NCBI GenBank assembly: GCA_947587615.1
Contig: CANPYC010000002.1
Location: forward strand, 1 to 64,000
Reading direction: 5' to 3'
Length of the DNA stretch: 64,000 bases
DNA from: Candidatus Gastranaerophilales bacterium
GTDB taxonomy: Bacteria > Cyanobacteriota > Vampirovibrionia > Gastranaerophilales > Gastranaerophilaceae
Shown here: piece by piece, positions 8,152 to 16,921 of the stretch
Layout of the letters: each line of letters starts with the position of its first letter
Numbering within the stretch: the first letter of the stretch is position 1
Notes under the pieces: model-generated
Seen by the model: only the letters and a program-made list of their open reading frames with translations
Told to the model about the DNA's origin: nothing
Database searches by the model: none
Translations under genes and position numbers: made by a program

Positions 8152-9904
8152 TTTCCGATTCAATAACCTTTAAAAAATTTTCTATACCTTTAATATCTTC
8201 AATTATATAATTAGCACAAAGATGTTTAAAATTGTTAGCCATAGCTACACTATCCGCATTAGGCGGAATTACACCTATTGTTTTAACTCCCGCAGCGTTG
8301 CCCGCTATTATATCATCAACGCTATCACCAAAATATTTTACTTCTTTATGAGGACAGGAATTTAAAATATTCAAAACTCCTCTGGGATTAGGTTTTAGCA
8401 TGTTTTTCGGTAAATCGTCACTTGTTACAAAATAGTAGAAATATTTTTCTATATCAAATTTTTCAAGAGAATATTTTACTTCGTCTTTCAATCTTCCCGA
8501 AAAAACAACCAAATCATAGTCTTTTGTTAAATTTTCAAAAGTTTCTTTTGAAATTAAAAGCTTTTCTTTGTCAATTAAATATTCTTTTTTTCTTAATTTA
8601 TCCTTGGGATTAAAAAATAAATCCTGAAAAACACTGATTATATCTTCAATATCAACATCATAACCGGCTCTTGTTAAAAGGCACTTTGTTGCATCCCAAT
8701 CGCAATTCATTCCGCCTAAATTTTTTACATCTTGAATTTCTTTCAGACTTACGTCTTTTTTTGCAAAATATTTAAAAGTTTCTTTGATTGCGCAGGTGTA
8801 AGAGCTGGAAACATCAAACACAACTCCGTCCAAATCAAAAATTAAAAGGTTTTTTTTAGCCAAAAGCTCTAAAATATATTTAACCCCGCTAAGTTTAGGG
8901 ACTGTTATTCTTAAGCATGAAGCCAATTTTGAAGCTTTAGGGAAATTTCTTACAATTACACCGTTTTTTCTGAATTTATCATAATAAAAATCGCAATTAG
9001 AGGCAAAATCACAAAGAATAAAATTACCTTCGGAAGGGTAAGGCAAATATCCGCATTCCTTTAAGCCTTCAAAAAGAGTTTTCTTGGCAAATTCATTTTG
9101 TTCTTTTATTTCTTCAAAGATATTTTCATTACTTAGCGCTACAATTGCACAATTAAGAGCAATTGCGTTAACATTGTATGGAGATGAAATTTTCTTTAAG
9201 CTATTTATTATGCTACTGTCCGCCACAACAAAACCAAGTCTTAAACCTGCAAGCGCAAAGTCTTTTGAGAAAGATTTAACAACAACAATATTATCATATT
9301 TTTTTACCATATCAACATAATCTTCAAAAGCAACGCTTGAAGAATAGTTTACATAAGTACAATCAATCATAAAAAGAATATCTTTATATTCTTTGAGCAA
9401 AGTTTCAATAACAGAAGCCCTGACAACTTCGCCTGTCGGATTATTTGGTGTTGCAATATAAACAATCTTTGTTTTTGAAGTTATACTTTCTTTTATTCCT
9501 TCTTTATTAAAGACAAATTTTTCGGCATAATCCACCAAAACCTCTTTTGCGCAGACCGATTTTGCATAAATCAAAGGCATTGAAAAAGAAGGTGTCATTG
9601 AGATAATTTCATCTTGCGGTTCGATATAAGCATTGATTATAATTGATAGTGCTTCGTCGCAACCGTTAGTTAGAAGAAAATTATCTTCTTTAAGTTCATA
9701 TTTGTCTTTTAGTTTGTCGATTAATTTTCCGTAACACGGATACAGTGAAACATCTTCATATTTTGTATTTTTAATAGTATTTAGTATTAAAGACGAGCAT
9801 CCGTAACTATTTTCATTAGAGTCGAGCTTTAATCGCCATTCCTGTTTATACTTATCCGTAGAATACGGAATAATACCCTCAAGAGCTTTCTTAGGTTTTA
9901 ACAT
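8135..9904 (-). CDS. hisC: histidinol-phosphate aminotransferase fused to HAD phosphatase
   Basis: This 589-residue fusion has an N-terminal PLP aminotransferase (about 1-350): LDSNENSYG at the start, YIATPNNPTGE, VKSFSKDFALAGLRLGF with the PLP lysine, and the late Arg in CLRITVP. A HAD-superfamily hydrolase follows (about 355-585): FDLDGVVFD with the nucleophile Asp, VFSGRL, KPNPRG, and YFGDSVDDIIAGNAAG. The HAD part resembles the family (TIGR01548 type) found fused to HisB or HisC elsewhere, so it likely supplies histidinol-phosphate phosphatase activity. The fusion plus the overlapping hisB would give three consecutive steps. It has a strong promoter close to its ATG and no clear ribosome site. 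Confidence 0.9.
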   Translation of the reverse strand: MLKPKKALEGIIPYSTDKYKQEWRLKLDSNENSYGCSSLILNTIKNTKYEDVSLYPCYGKLIDKLKDKYELKEDNFLLTNGCDEALSIIINAYIEPQDEIISMTPSFSMPLIYAKSVCAKEVLVDYAEKFVFNKEGIKESITSKTKIVYIATPNNPTGEVVRASVIETLLKEYKDILFMIDCTYVNYSSSVAFEDYVDMVKKYDNIVVVKSFSKDFALAGLRLGFVVADSSIINSLKKISSPYNVNAIALNCAIVALSNENIFEEIKEQNEFAKKTLFEGLKECGYLPYPSEGNFILCDFASNCDFYYDKFRKNGVIVRNFPKASKLASCLRITVPKLSGVKYILELLAKKNLLIFDLDGVVFDVSSSYTCAIKETFKYFAKKDVSLKEIQDVKNLGGMNCDWDATKCLLTRAGYDVDIEDIISVFQDLFFNPKDKLRKKEYLIDKEKLLISKETFENLTKDYDLVVFSGRLKDEVKYSLEKFDIEKYFYYFVTSDDLPKNMLKPNPRGVLNILNSCPHKEVKYFGDSVDDIIAGNAAGVKTIGVIPPNADSVAMANNFKHLCANYIIEDIKGIENFLKVIESENVQEN

Positions 9905-9910
9905 ACAAAT

Positions 9911-9939
9911 ATTATATCACAAGAAAAATTTAGTGTCGA
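9911..9939 (-). promoter_or_regulatory. strong promoter giving a possibly leaderless hisC-hisB transcript
   Basis: On the minus strand TCGACA (9939-9934) is followed after 17 bases by an extended -10 TGATATAAT (hexamer 9916-9911). Only six bases separate the -10 from the hisC ATG, so the transcription start should fall at or beside the start codon. No Shine-Dalgarno sequence is present. The -35 overlaps the end of the upstream gene. Confidence 0.65.
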
Positions 9940-10733
9940 GCATAATAATTTTTTTCCAAAACTTCAACCCTGACGTTTGCCAGCTCTATATCGTCATAGT
10001 CTATATACTGAGTTTGAAACAGGTTTCTTCCCGCTTTTATTACAAGCTCGTTTTCTTCTTTTAATATACTTTTGGGAATCGGAATTTCAATATTATCCCC
10101 GTTTATTTCAAGACTTCCGATTTTATGCCCGTTGACAAATACTTCGGTTGAAGAAGAGTAAACTTTTGCAATTCTGTTTTGTCCGAGTTCTTTTGCTTTT
10201 TTCGTATCCAAGCCTATAACCGTTCCTATTTTTACAATTACGGTTTGATTTTTTGAATATGCCGGTTTTTTAAATTTTTGAACCAAAAAAGAATCGTTTG
10301 CACTTAATCTAAACTCCCCGCTGTTTGCGGAATTATCGGAGAATAAATTATCTCCTAAATGTACAATTCCATCCGTTATTTGAAATTCAAACCCGTTAGA
10401 TTTTTCTATTCCAAGTTTTAAAGGGTTTTTAAGCACGCTGTTATCAATAGTTAAGGAAAAAACTTTATAGCCTTCTTTTTCAACAAATAAAACGGTTTTG
10501 TCGTTAATATCCGCATTCAGATTAAAAGCACCGTTTTTATCCGAATAAGTTGTGTAATGAATTTCGGGAATTGTAATTTTAGCATTACTTAAAGGCTCTT
10601 GCGTAGCTGAATCGATAATTTTATTTTGATAATTTATATCATTATGATCGATTTTTCCTGAAATTACATCACAATTTGCAATGTTAATATTTAAAATCAG
10701 ACTTATAAAAATTAATAATATTACTTTTTTCAT
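9930..10733 (-). CDS. secreted beta-sandwich protein with carboxypeptidase-regulatory-like domain
   Basis: This 267-residue protein begins with a signal peptide (MKKVILLIFISLILNINIANC, cleavage near 21-22; the Cys may hint at a lipoprotein but the lipobox is poor). Residues about 36-110 look like a carboxypeptidase-regulatory/TonB-plug-like beta sandwich (DSATQEPLSNAKI, SDKNGAFNL). The rest looks like a second beta-rich domain with FVNGHKIGSLEI. It probably acts in the periplasm or at the cell surface. It ends 25 bases upstream of hisC but is unlikely to share function with it, because hisC has its own promoter. No specific substrate can be inferred. Confidence 0.55.
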   Translation of the reverse strand: MKKVILLIFISLILNINIANCDVISGKIDHNDINYQNKIIDSATQEPLSNAKITIPEIHYTTYSDKNGAFNLNADINDKTVLFVEKEGYKVFSLTIDNSVLKNPLKLGIEKSNGFEFQITDGIVHLGDNLFSDNSANSGEFRLSANDSFLVQKFKKPAYSKNQTVIVKIGTVIGLDTKKAKELGQNRIAKVYSSSTEVFVNGHKIGSLEINGDNIEIPIPKSILKEENELVIKAGRNLFQTQYIDYDDIELANVRVEVLEKNYYARH

Positions 10734-10845
10734 TTAAAACCTCTTTATTAAGTTTTAAATGATTTCCGATTTACAAACAATGCCAAATTATACAATATTA
10801 AAGTAGTAATATGTTTAATAAAAATAAAACTAATCAAGAAAACTA

Positions 10846-10869
10846 AAAAGCCGACTTAAGTCGGCTTTT
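10846..10869 (-). terminator. terminator of the LysM protein gene
   Basis: A 24-base perfect palindrome, AAAAGCCGACTT and its complement, lies just after the LysM gene stop. The A/T ends give U tracts on both strands, so it may stop transcription in both directions. Confidence 0.75.
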
Positions 10870-10882
10870 ACTCTACTCTCTT

Positions 10883-11452
10883 TTATCTGTCTTGTGAAAC
10901 AGGAATGATTAATTCTTGTCCCACACGTATTGCAGTCGGGTTAGTGATATTGTTAATTCTTAAAATTTCCAAAATTTTAGCTTCATTATATCTTCCATAG
11001 AAACGATAAGCAATTCCGTTAATTGTGTCGCCTTGTTTAACAACATATTTTTCTTCGGTTGCAACAGGTTCTTCTACTGTTGCAGGGTTGTCATCACTAA
11101 TTATTGCTACATCGGATTTCGGTTCTTGTACAACCGTTGTTTTAGGGTTAAGTGAATTAATTGAAACAATTAATATTATGCAAGACATAAATAATACGCC
11201 TGCAATAAAACCTATGGAAAGATATACGGCGGGGGATTTTGAATGAGGAGATTTTGTTGCATTATGAACTTTTTGTATTCCTCTTTGAACACCGCCCCAT
11301 AATATATCTAATTCTTGATTTTTTGAAACTCTGTGATATTGATTAAGTTGAGATTTAGCATTTTGTTTTTTATTGTCTGATTGTGTTAAACTAGCTAAAA
11401 CACCCATTTTCTCACGAGTTAAACCTGATCTGTGTAATGTTGAACCTTTCAT
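10883..11452 (-). CDS. membrane-anchored LysM protein
   Basis: This 189-residue protein has a basic cytoplasmic N-terminal part (about 1-70), one transmembrane segment (about 74-99), a linker rich in Val, Glu and Pro, and one C-terminal LysM domain (about 138-186: YVVKQGDTINGIAYRFYG ... IRVGQELIIP). LysM binds N-acetylglucosamine polymers, so the protein probably ties the cytoplasmic membrane to peptidoglycan. The ATG at 11452 is chosen because AAGGTGGG sits just upstream; a frame seven codons longer lacks such a site. A terminator follows. The basic N-terminal region (THRSG-like, many Gln/Asn) is unexplained. Confidence 0.8.
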   Translation of the reverse strand: MKGSTLHRSGLTREKMGVLASLTQSDNKKQNAKSQLNQYHRVSKNQELDILWGGVQRGIQKVHNATKSPHSKSPAVYLSIGFIAGVLFMSCIILIVSINSLNPKTTVVQEPKSDVAIISDDNPATVEEPVATEEKYVVKQGDTINGIAYRFYGRYNEAKILEILRINNITNPTAIRVGQELIIPVSQDR

Positions 11453-11538
11453 GTCCCACCTTATATAAATCAACTTGATATCATGTTATAAGGAGTATTT
11501 ATTAATGTCAAGAAAGTTTCAGCAAGTGTGAAGATATA

Positions 11539-12099
11539 TTAATTATTTTCAATTATTTTTCTGGCGCAATCAAACATGTTATCAAGTAATATTTTGTTAT
11601 TTTTAATATTAAATCCGCCGCTTTCAAGATATTCAATCATTCTTGATTTCCATAGAGCAAATAATTCGTCTTTTGACATATTGAGAGCCGCTGCAATTTT
11701 TTTCAGTTCTTCAAAATCAATTTGAATAGGTTTAGCACCTCTTAGAATATCAACAAGTTCAAGTCTTTTTTTGCGCTCAAACATCTTTAAAAAATCAAGC
11801 GTTGTTAAATTATTGGATTTTATTAAATCTTTAAGCATGATTAAATTTTCACTAAAAGTTTGAGGGTCTTGAGGAATTTGATATTCGATAAAATCTTCGG
11901 GGTTAATGTCCATAACCGTTGCTATTCTCTCTAAAGTAATTGAACGGGTTGAAAAAGGTACATTCTCATCTATTAAATTATAAACGTAAGATAAAGTAAC
12001 ACCTATCATTTGGGCAAAATCTTTTTTATGAAGCTGTGTATTGTCCAGAAAGTCGCTAACCAGTTTTGAACTCTTTTTTTGTGTATCATTATTTTTCAT
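11539..12099 (-). CDS. double helix-turn-helix (XRE-like) regulator
   Basis: This 186-residue protein has a Cro/CI-type helix-turn-helix near residues 22-65 (HKKDFAQMIGVTLSYVYNLI, then TLERIATVMDINPEDF). A second weaker unit follows near 90-140 (NLTTLDFLKMFERKKRLELVDIL, then FEELKKIAAALNMSKDELFAL), so it looks like a tandem duplication of the fold. A short C-terminal tail follows. It is presumably a DNA-binding repressor or activator; targets are unknown. It lies alone between the LysM gene and the divergent pth gene, which share no obvious function with it. Confidence 0.65.
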   Translation of the reverse strand: MKNNDTQKKSSKLVSDFLDNTQLHKKDFAQMIGVTLSYVYNLIDENVPFSTRSITLERIATVMDINPEDFIEYQIPQDPQTFSENLIMLKDLIKSNNLTTLDFLKMFERKKRLELVDILRGAKPIQIDFEELKKIAAALNMSKDELFALWKSRMIEYLESGGFNIKNNKILLDNMFDCARKIIENN

Positions 12100-12305
12100 C
12101 TGTATTGATTTTACTCCGTATTGTATGCTATCTTACAAATAACCTTTTTTATATAATTTTAAATTACCAATAAAGATAAATATTGATGATTAATTCAAAT
12201 TTTATAAAAAAATTGAAAGTTAAAAGTTGCCCTAAAAAATAAGAAAATAAAAACAAGAAAATAAAAAGAAAAAACAAACAAAAAACAAAGAAAGAAATAA
12301 ACTCC

Positions 12306-12860
12306 ATGAAAGCGCTAATCGGACTCGGAAACCCCGAAGTTAAATATAAAACAACCCGTCATAATACCGGTTTTTTAATTATGGATGAGATAATGAAAGC
12401 TCATAAGGTTGAACTGAGCGAAAAATTTAATTCATTCTTTGCAAAAAAAGGCGATATTCTCTATCTTCTTCCAAAAACCTATATGAACCTCTCGGGTAGA
12501 GCCGTAGTTGAACTTATGAACTTTTATAAGTTAACAAATAAAGATATATTAGTTATCTATGATGATGCCACAATTGAATTTGGAGTGTTTAGGCTCAAAA
12601 AAAACGGGTCGTTTGGAGGGCATAACGGAATAAAATCCATAATAAATTCCATTGGGACAGATGTTTTTGACAGATTAAAAGTAGGAGTGGGCCCGGTGCC
12701 GGATAAAATTCCCATAGACAGCTTTGTTTTAGGCAATTTTTCTTCAGAAGAGCTTGAACTTGTTATAAAGATGGGCGCAATAGCAGTTGAATTGGTTGAC
12801 TGCTGGATAAAAGAAGGGCTTGAAAAAGCTCAGAATAAATTTAACAAAAAAATAATTTAG
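12306..12860 (+). CDS. pth: peptidyl-tRNA hydrolase
   Basis: Pth frees tRNA from prematurely released peptidyl-tRNA. The 184-residue length is usual. Family marks are the N-terminal IGLGNPEVKY, TRHNTGF with the catalytic His, LPKTYMNLSG with its Asn, YDDATIEFG, and GGHNGIKSI. The C-terminus fits. The 5' region (about 12230-12300) is a purine/A-rich tract with many AAAGAAA and AAACAAA words and no strong ribosome site, unlike its neighbours. A second plus-strand gene starts 63 bases after its stop. Confidence 0.95.
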   Translation: MKALIGLGNPEVKYKTTRHNTGFLIMDEIMKAHKVELSEKFNSFFAKKGDILYLLPKTYMNLSGRAVVELMNFYKLTNKDILVIYDDATIEFGVFRLKKNGSFGGHNGIKSIINSIGTDVFDRLKVGVGPVPDKIPIDSFVLGNFSSEELELVIKMGAIAVELVDCWIKEGLEKAQNKFNKKII

Positions 12861-12923
12861 TTTTTGGCAAAGAATTATATTCAGCGGTTTTTTATTGGTA
12901 TCTCATCTTTAAGGATAACGTTT

Positions 12924-13943
12924 ATGCTCCCCGTTAATAATACAGACAATTTTATTCAGCAAAAGAAAAAAGATTTCAGCTACTACAAACAAAGAAAGTC
13001 TGATTTTTACAGCATTATTCCTAATGACAGAATTTCAAGACAGGATAATACCGCAAAATTTTTTGCACAATCAGCCAAAAAAGCGGGGATTGAAAACACT
13101 GATTTGCAATTTAAAATTTATGCTTCAAATTATCTGTCAAATAAAATGCCCATTCCTTTATCATTAATTCAAAAAACGGCGACTTACCTTGCAAAAGGAG
13201 ATAAACAGATATTTGACGATGATTTATATTTTGTCAGAATGCAAAGATATGATAAAAGAAGCAAATGGGCGCACTCAATGAACGGTTTAACATATATTTT
13301 ATCTTATCTTATTTCAAGCGGAAGAAGTTTTGATGAAATATGCGCACTTGCACAAAGAGAGTTGAAAAACCTGAACGATTCTCATACAAGCTTCGGTCAA
13401 ACAAGACAAACAAGCCACTTTTTTACGATTCGAGAGGATGATAAGTATAGAGGCGGAGAATACTATGAAAAATATAAAGAAAAATGCAAAGATTTAATAG
13501 GCGGTACTTATACTGTACGCTCAAATTATGAATACAGCGAAGTTAACACCTGCTCAATAGAATACGATAAATATTCAAAAGCAATAACTATTTCTCATAG
13601 GAAATTTGACAACGATTACAGAAATAATCTTGTACTTGCAAATAAAGAATTTAACAAATTAAGAGAAATTAAAAATCCGACTTCGGATGAAATAAACCGC
13701 TCAATTGCAACAATTCATTGGCTTATAGCGCAGCAAATGCCTTTTAAGAGGGGGTCTGATTCTTTTGCAAATCTAATAACAAAAGCTATGTATCACGCAT
13801 ACGGAATGGAAGTTTCGCAAATAAAAGAAGGACATAGTTTTGATTTTGAAGCTTTTTTCAGAGATCTTGATGATTTTATTAAAATTTACCCCGATTTATT
13901 TGAAAAACCGCCAAAAAAATTTGAAAAAAACGGTTGCAACTAA
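12924..13943 (+). CDS. uncharacterised 339-residue protein with PFKRGSDS motif
   Basis: No family is recognised. The protein is soluble, rich in Lys, Tyr and Asp, with no signal peptide or membrane segment. Its best-conserved-looking part is near the C-terminus (about 265-300): IHWLIAQQMPFKRGSDSFAN followed by an amphipathic helix ending HAYG. That is a compact His/Pro/Arg/Gly/Ser pattern superficially like the Fic loop but without its GN(G/K)R part. AAGGA at 12911-12915 supports the ATG at 12924; an in-frame TTG at 12864 has no such site. It may be co-transcribed with pth. The stop codon lies in the loop of a strong hairpin. Confidence 0.6.
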   Translation: MLPVNNTDNFIQQKKKDFSYYKQRKSDFYSIIPNDRISRQDNTAKFFAQSAKKAGIENTDLQFKIYASNYLSNKMPIPLSLIQKTATYLAKGDKQIFDDDLYFVRMQRYDKRSKWAHSMNGLTYILSYLISSGRSFDEICALAQRELKNLNDSHTSFGQTRQTSHFFTIREDDKYRGGEYYEKYKEKCKDLIGGTYTVRSNYEYSEVNTCSIEYDKYSKAITISHRKFDNDYRNNLVLANKEFNKLREIKNPTSDEINRSIATIHWLIAQQMPFKRGSDSFANLITKAMYHAYGMEVSQIKEGHSFDFEAFFRDLDDFIKIYPDLFEKPPKKFEKNGCN

Positions 13944-13952
13944 TTGCAACCG
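13924..13952. terminator. convergent terminator
   Basis: A nine-pair stem CGGTTGCAA/TTGCAACCG (13931-13939 and 13944-13952) holds the stop codon of the plus-strand gene in its loop. On the minus strand it is followed by seven T, so it mainly ends the coiled-coil gene at 13987. Confidence 0.75.
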
Positions 13953-13986
13953 CTAAATTGAATATGTTTGATAAAATTATATAATT

Positions 13987-15564
13987 TTATTTGTCGGATG
14001 TATCAATTTCATCAATTTGTTTTTGTAAGTCGTCAATTTGTTTTGCTGTTTCTTTTAATTCTTGAGCAGACCCTTTTTTAGCACTTTTAGCTTGTTCAAT
14101 TTGTTCGCTCAAAAGTTCTTTATTAGCTTTTAATTCTCGTTTAAGTTCTTTTTTCTCTTGGATATTGTCTTCCACTCTTTCTTTTGCTGCTTGAAGCTTT
14201 TCTTTTCTTTTTTCACTTATATTTTTCTTTTTTAAGTTTTTTTCCAGTTTTTCTTTACGCTTTTCAAGCTTTGAAATCTCTTTATTTGCAGATTTTATTT
14301 TATCGGTATCATCTTTTTTTGCTTGTTTGAGTTTTGAAATTTCTTCATCGTATTGAGCAATTGTTTCGCTTAAGTCGCTTTGCATTTGTTCAAGTGCTTT
14401 TCTATCTCTTTCAAGCTCAAGCTCTTGGTTTATTTTATCCATTGTTTCTTCGTTTTTGGTGTTATGTTCTTCAAGAGCTTGAAGCTCTTCTTGCGAAAAG
14501 TCGCCTGTTTGTTTGAGTGCATCTACATCCCACATAATTCCTGTTGTTATGGAATCATCTTCAAATCTTTGTGCACTGTAATTATCTTCATCAGGGTTAA
14601 AAGGCAATCTGCCATCTAAAATTGCATTATACAATCTTTTATCAACGCCTGCTTCATCAAGCTTATCAACCGTTTTTTGCATTTCTTCAAGTTTTGAGCC
14701 GGATTTATTGTGTTTATCGATTGCTGCTTTTTCTTCTTCATTTAAAACAGGGTCAGAACCCGGTATGTCATTAATATAGATATAGCTTGAAACTAAGCCA
14801 TTTTTATCCGTGTCATAATATGGCTGCCAGTGATCTCTTTCAGGGTCAAATTTAAATCTTCCTTCTAAAACAGCTTTATATAGCGTCGGGTCTAAATCGC
14901 TTTTTTCTAATTTATTCAACAAAGGATTGCTATGATAGATTGATTGTTCTTCGATTAAATCATCAACCTGTTTACTCATATTAGCGTTAGATTCTTTCAT
15001 TGCTTCAACTTCTTCTTCGCTAAATATTTGATTATCAGGACCCATGCCTGTTAAAGCTGTTATATTAAACTTTGGATAAGAAGAAATGTGTCCGTCTGTA
15101 TCTGTTTTAACACCATATTTATCAGGGTCAAAATTTAATCTGCCGTCTAAAATTGCGCCTTGCAATCTTTCATCTATTCCTAATTTATTTAATTGCTCTT
15201 CGGTAACTTTTTTTCTAAAGTCTGAATGAGGATTCCTTTCAGTTGAATCTGTTGTAGTGTCTTCTTTTTTTCTAAAGTCTGAATAAGGTTTTCTATCCCG
15301 TGCAACTATTGAAGCTTCGTCAATTTCTTCAATATTTTCAATTTCAACATTAAATTCATCAAATGTTTGAGCTTGTGCTAATGCTTCATCATAAGACGAA
15401 AGTAGCTCATCTTGCGAAGCTTCGTCTAAAATTATATCATTATCGGATGTATTATCGTAAGATATTATTGAAGTGTCATTGCTTTCTTCAAGCTCTTCAA
15501 GCTTTCTTAGTTTTGTTTCATCAAGTCTGCTTTGGGTGGATTGTGATATGCCGTTAATACTCAT
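13987..15564 (-). CDS. repeat and coiled-coil protein, 525 residues, unknown function
   Basis: No family is recognised. Three tandem copies of an about 95-residue module are visible near residues 125-370. Each has LxxxLYxAILDGRLxFxPD near the start (copies AILDGRLNFDPD, AVLEGRFKFDPE, AILDGRLPFNPD) and ends with an acidic (F/L)(S/N)EEE helix and KHN/EHN. A long coiled coil rich in Lys and Glu follows (about 385-520). A shorter duplication, PYSDFRKK/PHSDFRKK, lies at about 93-120. There is no signal peptide. It is related in N-terminus, helix motif and promoter to the next minus-strand gene at 15761. Likely a structural or secreted lineage-specific protein; the role is not known. Confidence 0.65.
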   Translation of the reverse strand: MSINGISQSTQSRLDETKLRKLEELEESNDTSIISYDNTSDNDIILDEASQDELLSSYDEALAQAQTFDEFNVEIENIEEIDEASIVARDRKPYSDFRKKEDTTTDSTERNPHSDFRKKVTEEQLNKLGIDERLQGAILDGRLNFDPDKYGVKTDTDGHISSYPKFNITALTGMGPDNQIFSEEEVEAMKESNANMSKQVDDLIEEQSIYHSNPLLNKLEKSDLDPTLYKAVLEGRFKFDPERDHWQPYYDTDKNGLVSSYIYINDIPGSDPVLNEEEKAAIDKHNKSGSKLEEMQKTVDKLDEAGVDKRLYNAILDGRLPFNPDEDNYSAQRFEDDSITTGIMWDVDALKQTGDFSQEELQALEEHNTKNEETMDKINQELELERDRKALEQMQSDLSETIAQYDEEISKLKQAKKDDTDKIKSANKEISKLEKRKEKLEKNLKKKNISEKRKEKLQAAKERVEDNIQEKKELKRELKANKELLSEQIEQAKSAKKGSAQELKETAKQIDDLQKQIDEIDTSDK

Positions 15565-15606
15565 TTTTTTATAAATATCCTTTCTTGTAGTGCATAGATA
15601 TATAAT

Positions 15607-15669
15607 AATTAAGTATTTCTTATATAAATAATTGATATATTTTAGATGTTAACTTTACACTTGTTTACA
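15607..15669 (-). promoter_or_regulatory. 63-bp upstream block duplicated in front of two related genes
   Basis: The block at 15607-15669 matches 16922-16984 at 59 of 63 positions, without gaps. Each copy lies about 40-50 bases upstream of the start of a related coiled-coil gene (15564 and 16873). On the minus strand both read TTGTAAACAAGTGTAAA-type sequence, then TTAACATCTAAAA, ATCAATTATTTA and AATACTTAATT. This is likely a shared promoter and regulatory region kept after gene duplication. Confidence 0.6.
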
Positions 15670-15687
15670 AATATTAAACATAAAAAC

Positions 15688-15723
15688 AAATTACACAAGA
15701 AAAATTAATTTCTTGTGTAATTT
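15688..15723 (-). terminator. terminator of the 370-residue coiled-coil gene
   Basis: A 15-pair stem AAATTACACAAGAAA/TTTCTTGTGTAATTT with a six-base loop follows the gene that ends at 15761. A T-rich stretch comes next on the minus strand. Confidence 0.75.
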
Positions 15724-15760
15724 TATATATATTATATAAATTATGAATTATATTTAACTT

Positions 15761-16873
15761 TTAGTTTATTCCTTCTTCAGCAAAGTGCTTTTTACATGTG
15801 TCACATACACCGCCGAATATTTCTTCGTGTTCTTCATAATATTCTTCAGTTTCAGTTTCCGTTACCGGTTGCTGTTCTGTTTCCGTTTCACAGTCATCAG
15901 GAGTTTGCGTTGGCAGTTGCGGTTCTGTTTCATATTCATCAGGCAAGGTTAAGAATACTCGTTCGTATTCATGCTTAAATGTGCTATTTTTTTCGTTAAT
16001 GTATTCTTTCTTTTTATCTACAGCTTTCTTCTTGTCTTCTTTAGCATCTTCCAATGCCTCATTATACGCTTTTTTGGCTTCTTTTGCTTCTTTTTTAGCG
16101 TTTAGCATTTGAGGCATCTTTTTTTCCAGTTTTGCTTTTTGTTTTTCCAGTTTTGCTTTTTGTTTTTTGCTTAGTTTGCCATTGCTTAATTTATCATTTA
16201 TTTCAGCAAGTTTTTCAATTTTACCATTTACATCTTTTATTGTATCTGTTGCGTTACTTTTATCATGCTTTATATCACTAATACTGTCGTTATACATATC
16301 AATTTCGCTCTGAGCTTCTTTTATATTTGAATTTATCACCTCCAAGTTTCTTTGATATTCGTCATCTGCACTTTTTTCCAGATCTTCGTTATGTTGTTCA
16401 ACTTCTTTTAATTCATCATCACTTAATTTTGATTTTAATTCATCATCCAGTTCAATTATATAATCTTCTTCAAGAACTATACCGGCATTATTCAGTGCAT
16501 CTAGTAAAGCATTATTATATTTATTGTCTTCTGCTGCGTCATTTTCTTCAATTTCAAGGTCTAACTCATCTTCAGGGTTAGGTTCCGGATCTGAATAATC
16601 GTAATCATTAAAGTCTGACCAATGATCTGTGCCCATACAATCTGCATTTTTACTTTTTAACGTAGTTGAATCATCATAAACTACATCCATGTCTTCGATT
16701 TTAATTTCCGTATCAGACGCTAAAACTTCAGCTGCTTTTGCATTATTTGTTACTTCAGCTGAATCATCCGTCATTATTGAACCTTCGTCAATAATTTCTT
16801 CGGATAGTTTTTTTAGTTGCGTTTTGTACTCTTGATTAGAGTTGTCTACTGATGATAAGCTGTTAATACTCAT
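15761..16873 (-). CDS. acidic coiled-coil protein related to the 13987-15564 product
   Basis: No family is recognised. The 370-residue protein begins MSINSLSS, like the MSINGISQ of its neighbour, is strongly acidic to about residue 150, and carries one copy of the neighbour-type helix (LSDDELKEVEQHNEDLEK). A long coiled coil follows (about 160-290, with repeated KQKAKLEK). An extended Thr/Glu-rich region ends in a CDTCKKHF Cys/His motif that could bind a metal. AAAGGA supports the ATG at 16873. It shares a near-identical upstream block with its neighbour and has its own terminator. Probably a duplicated, lineage-specific structural or exported protein. Confidence 0.6.
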   Translation of the reverse strand: MSINSLSSVDNSNQEYKTQLKKLSEEIIDEGSIMTDDSAEVTNNAKAAEVLASDTEIKIEDMDVVYDDSTTLKSKNADCMGTDHWSDFNDYDYSDPEPNPEDELDLEIEENDAAEDNKYNNALLDALNNAGIVLEEDYIIELDDELKSKLSDDELKEVEQHNEDLEKSADDEYQRNLEVINSNIKEAQSEIDMYNDSISDIKHDKSNATDTIKDVNGKIEKLAEINDKLSNGKLSKKQKAKLEKQKAKLEKKMPQMLNAKKEAKEAKKAYNEALEDAKEDKKKAVDKKKEYINEKNSTFKHEYERVFLTLPDEYETEPQLPTQTPDDCETETEQQPVTETETEEYYEEHEEIFGGVCDTCKKHFAEEGIN

Positions 16874-16921
16874 GTTTTTTCCTTTCAATTTTTAATTACT
16901 CTCTTAAAATCTTGATGTATT

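Noticed and set aside
12240..12300. The A-rich tract before pth considered as a structured regulatory RNA
   Set aside because: No stem of useful length could be drawn; it looks like low-complexity leader sequence.
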